Source: Gorsachius magnificus (Eukaryota; Chordata; Aves; Pelecaniformes; Ardeidae). From it: DNA of 64,000 nt. Below the pieces are notes generated by a model. That model was not told where the DNA came from and ran no database searches. It saw only the letters and a list, made by a program, of their open reading frames with translations. Location: positions 15,599,507 to 15,663,506 of the forward strand of contig CM067086.1 of assembly GCA_034008185.1 (NCBI GenBank), read 5' to 3'. Made by a program: the position numbers and the translations under genes. This document shows positions 1 to 13,133 of this stretch, piece by piece (position 1 is the first letter of the stretch; each line of letters begins with the position of its first letter).

Positions 1-3000
1 TCTCAGAGGGCTTATATTCCACAGGCATCCAATGATGACGAAGCATAGACATCCTTTCAGATTTATTTGGGCCAGATTTACCTGAACTCTGCTTACTACA
101 GAGCTGCTGGAGGGATCTGGAGGAGAACGTAGAATCCAAGTCTGGGGAAAAGTATCTTTGGGGAAGAGAGAGCTTGGTGTTCTGAAATGAAACGGAGAAC
201 AGTGTGATATGCCTTTACATTTATATTTATATGTACTAGCAAAATGTAGTGATCTTTTTTTCCTCCCATAATGGCAATCTGTTACCCTTTTGTCTCTGGT
301 TGCGTTTAGAAGTTCTTCAATTTTGGAGGTATACACATGGATTTAGACTGTTTGTTCTGAAATATTAAGGGACACCACAGCAAGGAACGGAGTTGTTTTA
401 ACTGTAACAAGTGAATGGTGTATGTATTGTGACCTTGTCGTGGAAGACAAATGTTAATTATTCCTCCCCATAATCCATCGGTAACTGGGTTTTTCCATTT
501 AGTGATCAATGGGAAATAAAGCTAGGTTGCTAGAACGGCATGCTGGACGCCAACTAAGTGCTGACTTCTCTCTCTTGAAGGATGTTTCATTTGTGTTCAG
601 CTGTGAAAAACTGTTGTCAAAGCATGTTTTGAGCAACTGTTGATGTGGAGTTGAGACTATAATTCTGAATACAGCTTCTTAGATCAGCTAGTCTGTGTTT
701 GGAGGACAGTGTCTTCTTTTGTCTCCTTTTTTTTTTCCCCATAATGATAGTTCCTGGAAAATGTGAAAATTCAGCTGGTTTCCTGCATTTTAGTTGGTCT
801 TTGAGAGGAAGGAAAAGTCACATCAGATACTGGAAAAATCTGTTCCAAATCTGTTCTGTGCCTGGGAACAGACAGAATGATCAGACAAGCCTTTTAGCAC
901 TTCTGAATTTTTTTCTCCTTCCTCTCCAATCACATCTCACTCCACTACTACAAATCTTCAGATTACCCCAAAGGAAGAGAATGGGAGGGGGGGGGGGGGG
1001 TTGTATGTATTTGTGGCCTCCTTACCCCAATTAGTTCTGTCACGAAAGTGGAACACTGGTCATTAACCCAGGAGATGCTCCAACTCTAAAATGAGATAAG
1101 TTGGCATGTTCAATTTATGTGCATTTTTGTAAGTATTTCCAGAGGGAAAAAATTCTCATTTGCTGATAAAGCTACTGGTTTTAATTTAAAAAGAGGGATC
1201 AAACCAAGAATAACAGCTGTGATTCTGGAGGTTTCAGCCTGTCAGGGGTTTCTAAGAAGTAATTGCCAGAAGATTGGGAAAACTGGCTATAAGTCATCTA
1301 TCTATTTAGAAAATGTAAATTGCCAACTCAGTGTAACTACAGAAAAGAAATATCAGTCCATATTCATTACATGTTATTACTCATGGTACATCTGAAAGCT
1401 TTCTAAAGACCTAAGAGAATTCAAGTAGTGCCTCCTAACTTACAATTTAGTAGAATTTGTATGTAGAAAATAACTTACAATACACGGGAGCATTCATGTG
1501 TATTTGCAATTGGAATGTGCGGTGGTGCATATCAACAGCCTCTAAGGAGCAGAAAATTTGAATTTAGCCTGATGGTTCAGAGAGTATTAAATGGCATTAG
1601 CTGGAGGGGAGTTGAAAACAGAGTATCAGCCCCTAAAAGAGAAAAGAGCAAGGGTGGGACATGAATCGTGCTCAGAGGTCTGCTCATTTTCAGAGGTGGA
1701 GAATGGAACTGACATTTTCACACCTTAAATAAGAGATTCTTTCATGTACCTTGAAGGAGCAAAATGGCTGAAGATGTTCCATTTGGTCTATAGATAACAA
1801 TCCACAAAAACATTTCCCTCCTTTCTCTTCCTTCTGACTTTGCCCTATGAACCTGGCTTGCTTGGTGGGAAAATAATTGATAGCTTATACTTTATGCAGG
1901 CAAAACTCTTAAAGATTCCAATGGAAATATTTTCTCCTTTGGAAATTTGAGATCGAGGCTACTTATTGAACAGGACAAAAAATACAAACAGTAATGGATA
2001 TATTAATTTTTAAATCTTAAAACTTCCTTTGTGAAGTGTATACAAGCATAACTCAGACTGATGTATCTGTAAAAGCGTAAGGAGAGAGAGTCTGGTTTTA
2101 CAGCAGCTTCGGGTGCTGAATATGTATAAGTGAATACGTATAAGTTTTATTTAAATTCAAATGTTGTTATTTTAAAGTACGCATGTTTTTTAAATTATAT
2201 TTGGAATTGTTCATCTATGCTAAGGACTGAATTTACTCTAATGCTACAGACGTTTGAATACAGGTATTCGAGCAGTGTCTGTTTTCTATAATGAAGCTGT
2301 AAAAGCATTCAAACCACCAGAGAACTGCAGTTAACCGGAGCCAGAATTTGTTTAAACCACATTTTGACAGAAACAATTTTTCAGGGAGAATATTTTTCTC
2401 AGTTTTATTTTGTTCTGCTATTTAGCTCAACAGGTAGCTTTTGGTTTGTTTGTTTGAAAGACAAAGGTAGTTGAAATGAAAAAGTGTTCTGATAAACTTT
2501 ATTTTGTGCGCGTGGAAATTGATAGTAGTTAATTTCATGAAAAACGAGGCAATAGGCTTATTTATGGATTTTAAATTCTATTCTCCATAAAAATGCCACC
2601 AAAAAATGTCACAAGGCTTAAGTATGAAATAATCTAATAAAGCAATCATTTACATTATTTTCAGTTATTAAAATTTATGGGCAAATTCCACCCATATCAA
2701 GCAGAATGAAAAGGAAAACTGAAGACCCAGGACTGTCAGCATATATATTTGTTTAGATAACTATAGATAGATGAATCTTTTTGAGGGAAGAAATGTTTAA
2801 TAGGAAAGCTAATTTGCTATAAATCAATGCATTTTAATGGTTAACGGAATCAACTTTATGGAAATAACTGAAAAGCACAAACGTGAAAGATTAAAATTGA
2901 TGATTTAAATAATGACTGAAATCTGCGATTTGCATCATTGTGATGAAAATCAATTCATCCTGAATGAAGCCGGGAATAAAGCTCTTCCCTTCTGACAGGA

Positions 3001-6000
3001 ACAGCAGCATTGTTCAGCAATATCCTGCACATTTGTCAAGTTGTAGCTTGTTCGGGTCTCAAGAACAGAAGCACAAAGCTGGCCTCCCAGTTGCTTTTAA
3101 TGAATACTAGTGGGTTTTTCTTATGTCCAAGAATTTGATCTGTAGGGTGATCCAGAGGTCAAGAACAAACGGCTCACTATCGCTCACCTCTGCGAAGCCA
3201 AGGCTTTCATTTGCTTTTTTTAGTAACTCTAGAGGAAGTGCCTAAACTCTTTTTCAGAAGCAAAATTTTAATTGGCATAGATAATGCAGCCTTAAGAAAG
3301 TATAGACAGGTTCAGTCATCTCGTTTAAAAATAATGTTTTGTGCGATTTTTTTTTTCTTCTCTTTTTAGAACAGTGGGAAATTTGGAGGTTTCATCAAAT
3401 GGTTTTACACAAGTTTGAACTTATTTCTGTAACTCTGTTTATTTCGCCAGTTCATTTGCAATCGTATTTTAATACAAATAGCTCTTAAGAGTTAGTACAT
3501 CTCCGTTCTTCTGATCAGTGTTTTCAGACTTTGTGTTTATCCTGTCAGAAAAGCATCAGATGTTGGGTTTTTTTCCTATTCAATTATAAGTTTTGTAATG
3601 CATCATGGATTTTGCTGACAGTCTTCAAGTTCTTGAAATAGCAAGCAAATTAACAGCAGATATTGAGCGTGAGGACTGGAAAACCAATTGGCAACTCACA
3701 TGATAGGATTCAGATATACTGATGGATTGGAATGGATCTCATTTCTTTTATTTTCATAGTCTTAGTTGGCAATTAGCTTGCGCCTACAAAAGGGAGGAAT
3801 AGAAATTGGAATACTCAGCAATAAAGTTCTTCATTGCTCTTTAGCAGTGAGGAAACTGGGGGGAGACTGGCCAAGAGCGGTGGTGGTGTACCAGGTTTTC
3901 GGGAATTCTGGCATTTATGCAGTAGAAGTCAGCAACTGAGAAAATTATTGGCAAAGACTGAAGTCTTCTGTGTGTTAAACAAACACACCACCACTGTAGC
4001 GTGGTTGTGTTTAAAGGTGCAGGCTTCTGTTTCATTTTTCTTGGCAGTTGTCCTTCAAGTCTTTCATTTTAGGATGGAAGAATGTATTCCCCCCTGTCTA
4101 GAATTGCAGCGGTTTGTTTACATTTTTTGCCTTGTTGGGAATGTTGCTGATTTTTCTTCATTCTCTTTGATATCAAATTCACTTCTAAGTAAAAGATTGT
4201 CCTGTTTACTTTTTTTTAAAATAATTAGTGGAATGTTTGTAATTTTAGATATGCTATCTCATAAGTAATTTTTAATGCTATGATGTCAACCTGTCCTAGC
4301 TAACTCTTTGTAAAGCTCCACATCCTGGCACTGGGCAAATCATGAAGTCTTAACCTTTCCTTCAGGCTTGACTTCAGCAGGAATAAGAACTTTAGAGTAC
4401 TCATTGCTAGTGTAGCGCACAGACTGTGTCTGTCAGTGGGTGGAAGTCTAGCCAGTTAAAACAGTCATAACGTGGTGGCTCCTAACTCTTTTGAATCTTT
4501 CCTAGGGTGGAAACAGGGATTTGAACTCCTTCAGAGCAGTACCGAGCACCCGACTGTGGGAAGGTGCTCTGTGTCTCTAACTCCTGCTCCACTTTCACGG
4601 AGTTTGGTAGGTGCTGCGCAATACAGCAAAGAGCCAGAAGGAGCGTGAGCTGTGCTGTTGGGGGCTGATTATTTATGGTGGTCTCCTGTTTGTAGGTTGA
4701 AGTGTGGTTTGCTAAACAGCGAGGTAATTTTGATATACAAGATGTGCACAGAAGACCCCCAAGTTGTGCTTGTGTTTGTAGTTTTGCTTTGGGTTTTTTT
4801 TTCAATTGCCAGCTGTCCAGGAACCAGAAGTTTGTTTTCCTTTTGCTGAACACTGCAGTAACACGGTGCTCAATGTGGCGTTTGTGTGCACTGAGCAGGC
4901 TGAAAGCATTTGCACCCAACAAGGAGTGAGGAAGAGTAGGGATTAATGAGAATATTAGAAAAACCCTGAAATTTTCAACTCAGCTGCTACAGGAGAGCTG
5001 AACCCCCTTAAAGAATGGGAGCTGGGGAAAGAGGAGGGAAGGAGAGGGTTAACCCACATGTCAAGATATGCTGTTCCTCACAGGATTGGACTCAGCGTTG
5101 TGTGTTGATGCTTGCTTGAAGAAATTCTGTGCAGCTTCTGTGCTTCATGCCTCCTACTTTTCCATTTTCTTCTACCTGTATGTGTGCCATACCCCTTTGT
5201 GGGGGTCTAGTATGGAAGGGAAGAAAGACAAAATTGAAAATACCATGCTGTTAAGGTTAACCGAAAAATTATTTCATTCGAGGACAACTACCTTCACAGT
5301 AGGAGAGCGGAGGAGCAAGAGAGGGGCTTGAGCTTTGATGGGCTGATTTCAGAATGGATTTTGCCCTTGATGGTGCTCTTCAAGCCCCATTACTTTCTTT
5401 CCTTTGTTGCCCCTATGTCGAATACCCTGAGCAGGAAGAAGTAGGGAGCACTGAATGCTTTGAGTGACAGGCAAAGAGGCTGTTGGAGGACGAGTGGGCA
5501 AGTGCAAGCCAGGGCCTGGCTGCTGGAGCACAGAGCAGGAGGAGGTTCAGGGCCCTCCGGAGCAGCTGGTGAGCCAGAGATGCCAGGGCTCCAGCGAGGA
5601 GCTAAGTGGGAGACCACGACTTGGCTGTAGGGGTGAGCAGACTACGTGAAGGCTGTATCACTGGAAGGGCAAGGCCACTATCAGTTAAATAGAGACATAC
5701 ATATCAGGAGCTTTGCTGAATTAATTTGTGATTGGAAAAATAGGGATACTTTCAAGTGTCTTTACAAGATGTGGTGAAATGAATGAGATTGGGACAGGGC
5801 GTGACAAGGGAGAAGGTAGATCTTGTTCTGCATACTGTTAGGAGTGCGAGATGGGTGTAGTCTACAGGTGGTTTGCTTCATAGTTCATCTATTCAGGACA
5901 AACAGGAAAAATTTTGGAAGCATTTACATTGCTTTAGGTGGAGCTGATCATAAAGCTCACGTGATGTAACGGTAATAAAATGCAACAGAAATGGAAGAGA

Positions 6001-9000
6001 AACTAAGTTTGAAAAACTGTATTTGGATTTAATACAAGAAGTCAGTCAAGTAGCGAGTGACTAAATTTTGATAGCTCCTAGTGAAGGATAAGATTTCTCA
6101 TGACTGTCTTCAAGATTATTTGGGTCATATTTATCTAATAGTTATTGATCAGAATGCTAACTTTACCCTGACGTGTATAAAATGCTTAAAGTAATTCACA
6201 GAGGCTATGAAATAAACCAAAAATTGTGCAAGCACTTCAAATAAGAGAACGCTGATCATGAATCTGAGCACAGACATAAAGGTCAAGAGTGACAGCTACA
6301 TTCATCAGATTTTCATGAGAATCCATTCAGTAGAATAGATCTGGCACCTTACTTCAGAAGTGGTCAACGCTCATGGATTCAGCTGAAAATCAATGAGACC
6401 CCTGGGTATTTATAACCACCTCTAAAATGTTTAGGTGCTAGTCCATATTACGGTTTGTGTGCATGTGAAGTATGAGAGTTGCTGACGTTTCTGACTCTAC
6501 TAGTTAAATATTAAAATCTTAATCTGGCTGAGAGCTGTGTTTGTATATGTGCACACAGAGAGAAGGTTTAAGCCGTGGTTTACAAGCAGGAAGGTGTCGA
6601 CAGGTTATCCTTGTGCCTTCATAGATGTGGCTGAGTTGCATACACCCTTGAGTAAGTACAGAAGGCCTCACAAGCTGTGACGCCTTGCTACCTCCTCAGA
6701 TAATTTCTACACAGACAAGGACATCATTTTATGGCTTGCATGCACAGTGTACCTGGGAGAAGGTAATGGGAGTTACCACCTAGGAACTCCATTCCATGTT
6801 CTCTAGCGTTTTCGATAAACGCTAAACACAGTACCCTTTAATATATGTGCATCACTGTTTGCCTTCCATACTGACATGCATGTGGTGCTTGGAAACCCTG
6901 CGCATATGGCTACTTTGACAAAGGAAATAACTCTTCCCAGAAAAAGAGCTCATGACGATTTGAAATCATCCGACACGTGTGTCATCCTATGTATTTTACA
7001 AGTAATGTTCTGAGTACTTGAGTATTGTATCTGCAGATGGGACAGTTTGCCCTACCCTCTGCTTCTGGAGAGCTCTCACCTTCTGTTTTGCTGCTTCAGC
7101 AGCCTTTGCTGGATGGGTAGGGCTGACAAGAAAGTTGTGTGGTCTGGTTCTTCAAAAACCCAGTTTATTTCTGGACGCTTGTGAACCAGCGTATCGTACC
7201 GACAAAAGCTGCTGTTTGCAGCTGCTAGCTGTGTTGCCCTCTTGAGTAAGGTTTACAAGTTTGTACCCTGAGAATATACTTAGGGATTGTGTAGCACCTC
7301 AAACTTTATATAAAGAAAGCTTTATGTAAGGAGGAAGGATGAATCTTTCAATCTCCTTTTCCTGGCACAGATTTTAATGCATCTTGTTTCCAAAACTGGG
7401 AATGTAATAAAAAGGAACTGCAAGAAAGGTGTTCTCTTTAACACCTCTCTTGGTGTTCCATCTGGACTGCTTGGGACACTTCCATGTCTTGCATTGCAGG
7501 AAAATGGAGGAGTAGGGCAAACTGAGTGCTAATCTGGAAGCTGTAGGCCTGAAGTGTTTCGCTTTTTAATGTGGGATGCTCCAATACACTATAATCCTCA
7601 GGTTTACGGGTATTGAATTTCTTTTTCCAGTTCTAAGTAAGTCTGTGAATATAACACAGGTTTTATATTTGTTGATAAACCTAGAAAATACCATTTTAAG
7701 GATGAATTGCCTGACCTGAAGATAATTTTTTATAAACTCCCAGTTTTATGTGGTTCGGGAATGACGTTGCTTATGTTCTTGTGTGTATAGCATTGGAAGA
7801 GGTGGAACTTCCGGGAAAGCTTAGAAAATGTGGACATAAGTCAAGTATAAATCACTCCAGCAAAGTTCTGTATATTGTTTAATCTCTCTGTAAATTAAGA
7901 GATACTCTGAAGCATAAATAATGAATTCTGTCCTTCCTGAAGTTAGGTGGACTTTTTTTAGTTCATTCAGGATTTTGGACAGCAGATGCCACGTGTTTAA
8001 TGAAGCACCGGCGGGAGTGGTGCCTGCCACTGCATTTTCTTACAGCCAATCAGACTGAATACTTGAACGTCATTTTAATGACATTTAAAAAGCAGAGAAG
8101 TAGTTTTCCTCAGAGGCTTGAAAAAGTTCCATCATTTTCCATATAGAATTTGTGTAGACATTCCACATAGTACATGCACTACTTCTCACCGTTGTCGAAT
8201 GTTAGCAGAACTCCAGGTAATCAAAAAATGTGCGTTGTCTTGCATTGCATTTCAAAGGGATTTATTTGTAGGACTTCCCTCTGGCTAGGTACCTTTTCAT
8301 CATGAGGTGGAATCCTGCTCCGGAAAATCCAATGCCTGGGATGGCATGGCAGGCGCCGCACAGCACCACACAGCTGCTCGCAGGGTCAGATGGGGTATGT
8401 GGGATCTCTGCTGGGTCCCAGTATCTGCTACCATATTGCAGTGTCAGCAGTGTTTTGAATAAGTCATTCATTACATGTCAGTACTGTACTTGCTGGTCCA
8501 CGTATGTGTAACTGAAAAGTGTAGTTTCTGCAAATTCTATAATCGTCTGGTATCAACAGAAATCTAAGTGATACTTAGTGTGACATAAAAGTATGTTGTG
8601 TTTCAAAGGAAGATTTTGTTGTTGTTTCATAAATTTTGCAGTTAAAATACAGATAAAATATTCACAGATGCAGAGGCTGATCATCCATCTGGAAGTGAGC
8701 TGCTTTAGCACAGAACAGCGAGCCCTCGCTGTAAGGATGTGCCTTCAGCTGATAATTACTAGCAGTCAAAGTACCTAGAGTGTACACCTTTTCTTATTTG
8801 TATTCCAGTCCTGTAACCTTCCCTATTCTCTTGTGCCTTTGTTCTATTAATCTACAAAACAGGGCTCGACTTGTGATTAGTCCTTAGAGGTTGTTTCTAT
8901 TAATCAGGCTGCAAAACAGGTCTACTTGGATGTTCTGGTGCAAGTGCTTAATGTGCTTTCCTCATCAGTCCATGGCACAGAGCTGCTAGGGTTGGCTTAA

Positions 9001-10914
9001 ATGGCAATGAAATCAGTGATGTGTCTGCTGCACTTGCTTTGTGTTTACATCTTGATTGTGTTGCTGTAGGATGAGGAAAATAGAAAGAGGAAAATAATTG
9101 CAGTCCTATAGAAAATTGCTTAAGTTAGTGACATTTGTGGCTGCATCTTGAGAGCGAGCCAACGGGCAGCTGAAGGATGGGTCCTGCCGCAGCAGAGCCG
9201 CTTGTTAGGTGCGTTCTGGGTGAGGCGAACTTGCCCCATCTTTAAATGAGAGGATTAAAATTCAAGCTTTGATCACAGTTAAGGGGCTAAGTTTTAAAAT
9301 CTTTCATAGAGTTTTAAAGATAAATTTATCCCCATAACATTCAGAGGGTCATTTAAGATATTTTTCTGCAGCCGGACAGATTTCTGCTGATGTATATATA
9401 CCAAAAAATAATCTAAGAGTTGGTAGAAGATAAAAAAAAACCCCAAACTGAACTGTTCTGTAACACTTCCATTATTAGAACTTATCGTAAAACTTGAACA
9501 ATAAACAGCATATGTAGTGAGAAACTAATCTAGTTTTATTATAGAAGATATTACTAACTATAAAAGCATAATGATTTATGCTTCTAATTAAATACAGTAT
9601 TTCCTCTCTGTAGGAGGAAAGTATCTATTTTTAAAACGTATCAGGAGAAACAAACCAGACCCCTAGTTATTTTTTCTATACTGTTCCTTTGGTTTGGGTT
9701 TTTTTTTTAAGTTTTTGTTATGTTGATTACGTATTTCTTTGCCAATTCAATAAAGTCTGTCACTGAACTAAAGAACTTAGGCTGCTATCTGGAAACCCCC
9801 CGGCCCTGAGGCAGCCAGGTTTGGCTCAGCTGCTGTGCTTGCCTTGCGCTGTGCTCACACCCGTGTTTTCTGTACGTGCCTCGATTTCTCTAGCGCACAA
9901 GCTTAAAGTACCAGCCTTCCCAAAACCGGCCCGGTCTTGACTCCCAGCTGAATTCTTGCCGGCTACACTGAGAACTGGTCCCTTACCGCTTCGTGCCATC
10001 ATTTAACCGCTAATTTGAAAGGCTTTGTGCTGCCTCACCCCCAGCTACAAACAGCTTCATTAGGCTTTGGCTTGTCCAGTTTGACCTTTCATGGCCTAAA
10101 GAGCAGAGTTAAATGCCCGCGTGACGCCTCCCTCCCTCGGCTGACGCAGTGCAGATGTAATGCCTTGGGTTGTGCCTTATCGCTGACATGATCCTGACAC
10201 GAATAGCTGAGTTGAGCCGCTTACGCACACCCAAGGAACCTGTTCCACAGCCATTATGGAGAAGGGGTTCCCAAACGTGTTGTGCCTTGGGAATTCATCA
10301 CTCCCGCTCTTCATTGTGTTGGTTGAGGAGGAGCTGGGATTCTGGGTTACCACCACCTTCTCCCTGCGGCAAACCTGAGGGGTTACCGAGGGCTACACGT
10401 TTGAAGTAAAGCCATTCTTTAGGGGTTTGCAGGCTAGTAATAACAGTCACTTAACCACCTTGGACGGTACAAACTATTACTAATTTGTTTTTCTTCCCGA
10501 TGCTAGCCGTCTTCAGATAATGCTGTTTCAAAGCCACCACTGTGAAATTTTACATATGTTGTTCTGATTAGGAATTCAGAAGAAATAGGTCCCCTAGCAT
10601 GGTTTTCTCTAGTCCCCTTTTGGTCATTTCATTTTCACCACCTATTTTCTACTGGGTTTTTTTTCTTCTTTCTCCTTTTTTCCTCCCTCCTTATCATTTC
10701 CCCAGTTATCAGAGAAATCACTCTTCCTGCATTGATTCATTTCGACCACAGTCTGGAAGGCACAGAGAATCAAATTAACTAATATTTTACTTTTGCATGT
10801 GATTAATGCTAATGCTTACAAAGAAGAAAATACTTTACCGTGATTTAATTTTCATTCTCCGGTTGATTCCCAGTGATTTAATTTTGCAGAGGGTCGTCTC
10901 TGCTTATTGTCTCT
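1..10914 (+). other. MPPED2: MPPED2 large intron, first segment (no gene recognised)
   Basis: This stretch is AT-rich non-coding DNA with frequent stops in all frames. No exon with homology that I recognise was seen on either strand, and the short open frames here look like chance. It is assigned to an MPPED2 intron because the first visible exon at 40514 begins inside a codon and so needs upstream exons. I looked for the expected upstream coding segments, the GNHE metallophosphoesterase block and the segment ending in GAPW, and did not find them. A nested non-coding RNA gene cannot be excluded. Confidence 0.6.
987..1000. repeat. G14 homopolymer
   Basis: There is an uninterrupted run of fourteen guanines on the + strand, in the large intron. 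Runs of this kind are prone to length variation and sequencing error. Confidence 0.9.
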
Positions 10915-12010
10915 CATGGAATCATTGAAGTTAGAGATGGAAGAGACCTATTAAGTCATTCTGCCATCGTAAGATTGTCTCCTATGCTATATTTTTCGAA
11001 TGTTTTGCCCAGTTTTAATGAATGAAGAAAAGGGGGTTTAGTTAATTCCTGTGGAAGTTGTTCCTTGGTGTAATAGGTGTTACTATTGGGAGCTAACATT
11101 TCTGCTTATATTCTTCCTATGTTCATTTCATTTTTTAAAAAATCCAAATTGTACCATACATGATGGGATGAGCCTAAAGGTTTCTTGGACCTTTCATGGT
11201 GTTTATATTTGTATCTTTCAGACCCTGTGTCGATTACATTATGTATTCAATATTTGAAATCCTTTCAGGTTTTTCTCTTTTGCTCTTTCTTTTTTCTGGT
11301 GAGGTTTTTTTATGTTCCTGGGTGTTGGTTTTCGGTTGGCTTGTTGTTTTGTTTTTTTTTTAAAAAAAAATCTTCAGAAGAGGATCAGACCCAAACACCA
11401 GTGTTCTGCATGGATGTCCCTAATGCACTGTGTGGTTGAGTAGAGATACTTGGCTAGTTGGTGTAGTATGGTGAACGTATGTTCCATCACTTCTGCAGAA
11501 GGGCTGGACTTGCATAACGGTGTCTTTTTGATGTCTTGTGATACATCCATGTGTGTAGCTCGGACAATTTTATTCTTTTTCCCGTTCATGTTGCAAGCTC
11601 GTACATAATTTGCTGTCAGCTGCTGCCCTTAGGTCTTCTGTTTTAGCTTAACGGCTTTTGGGTTTCTTCCTTTCGCTGATTATTTATGTTTTTTAATTCT
11701 TTTCAGATGTATTAGCCTGCATTTCTTCCAGAAGGAATCCCATTTTCTTACTTCTCTCAGTGTTTCTAACCTCCTTTTGCATAATTTCTTTCCCCACTGT
11801 CATGTTTATAACACCTCTCACTATATTAAAATCTGTGAATTTAATTAATGTACTGTTTACCCGCTCTTCCAGATCATTAATAAAGATGTTAAATAAAACT
11901 GATCCTAATACTAGTCCCTGTGGCAATCCACTAGCACCTCCCTTGTGCTGCTGCAATCTATTTGTTTACAGCCCTTTAGCCGCTGTTCGTCTCTGTGATC
12001 GGCCTCGCAG
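10915..12010 (-). mobile_element. Ancient CR1 LINE fragment (3' half, degenerate)
   Basis: Two diverged blocks match the CR1 retrotransposon read on the minus strand. At 11860-11940 the + strand resembles the complement of the CR1 reverse-transcriptase region. Translated on the minus strand (about 11956 to 11693) it gives a SGLPQGLVLGSVLFNIFINDLEE-like stretch (split here as SGLPQGLVLG and SVLFNIFINDLEE), which matches the PQGSVLGP-LFN-FINDL motif of CR1 polymerase. The following aspartate motif is degenerate. At 10915-10960 a TGGAAGAGACCTATTAAGTC-like block resembles the CR1 3' end. The distance between the two blocks, about 1 kb, fits the distance from the polymerase motif to the 3' end in the family. 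The middle is too decayed to follow, so one continuous insertion is inferred. Confidence 0.7.
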
Positions 12011-12231
12011 GCAAGCCAGCTTCAGGTTTTGGAAGAGGGTTTGTATCACATTTTGCCAAAGTCTGGGATGATACAATCTACTATATTATTTTCAGCTACT
12101 GACTTGGCTGTATTTAATATATTTACAAAACTCAAATGCGATGAAATAGAGCTATGATTTTGGAGCACTTTGAAATCTTAGCAGCCTGAGTAGCTGTAAT
12201 TCTCCTTTCTTAGAGCAATTACACCTCCTCC

Positions 12232-12249
12232 ACCCCCACCCCCCACCCC
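12232..12249 (-). repeat. C-rich tract (G-rich on minus strand)
   Basis: Three cytosine runs are separated by single adenines. On the minus strand this gives consecutive G runs and could form a G-quadruplex. It is low-complexity intronic sequence. Confidence 0.8.
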
Positions 12250-12492
12250 AATTACACTGTAATTTTATTCTGTGCTGAATTTAGACTTACTAGGAGATAA
12301 TTCTCAGTATCACTCCCTAATTCACACTGTACAGATCAGCACCATGTTTCTCACTGCTTCTCCAAGATCTGATTTTAAAAACAAAAGTACTCCAGATAGA
12401 ATTCTTCTGTTAATATTTTAAGCTTTGAGTTGTCTGTTGCCTGTTTGTCAGCAGTCATCACAGGTAGAGCTTTGTTATTTTGCCATTTTTTT

Positions 12493-12518
12493 ATATGTGT
12501 GTGTATATATATATATGT
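12493..12518. repeat. TA/TG dinucleotide microsatellite
   Basis: This is alternating purine-pyrimidine sequence made of a TG block followed by a TA block. It is a simple intronic repeat. Confidence 0.85.
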
Positions 12519-13108
12519 CTATTTGAAATTTCATTCACCTGTTTACGAAAGCAACGGTAAAGTCTTGGCTTAATTTTAAGTGTGCACTTTCATCCTTGTG
12601 AAATTTGTAAGATTTATGTGTGTGCTTAAGTTTGGCGTGGGTTTTTGTGCTTTCTTGCTGTGCAGCTTAGGGGCATCATTTGGTTTGAATGAATTTATAT
12701 TTCATTCAAAGATATTTTAAATTGCAATAGGAAAAATATTTTTCTTCATGACTTTTCCCATTTACATTATGTGCATCTATATGAATTTGAATAACAAGTT
12801 GTGTCAGCAGCAGCTGAATAAAAACAATCTTGGGAACTTTTTGTTTCTTCTATGTATGTTTGGCTTGATTTTACAGACACAGTGCAAAAATTGATTTTTT
12901 GCATTATAAAGTGTAATGCGGAGAGTTTATCTGTCACAGCTTGGATGGAATGGCACGCTGTTTAAATCGCAACTGAATCGCCATAACCAGGAGAAGAAAA
13001 GGTATTAAAATTGGTGTCACAGCCCTGATTTACAGCTGTGTGAATCCACAGCCATAGTAACATAAAGCCAGAGCACTTGTTGCCTTCTGGTTGCTTAGGG
13101 CTGGGGAG

Positions 13109-13133
13109 CACCACGAAGCAATTGCTCGTGGTG
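13109..13133. repeat. 25-bp near-perfect palindrome
   Basis: The arms CACCACGAAGCAA and TTGCTCGTGGTG are complementary apart from one bulged base and have essentially no loop. There is no sign of a gene around it. It could form a cruciform or be chance. Confidence 0.6.

Noticed and set aside
11760..12071. 103-codon + strand frame
   Set aside because: It is the antisense shadow of the CR1 polymerase fragment on the minus strand.
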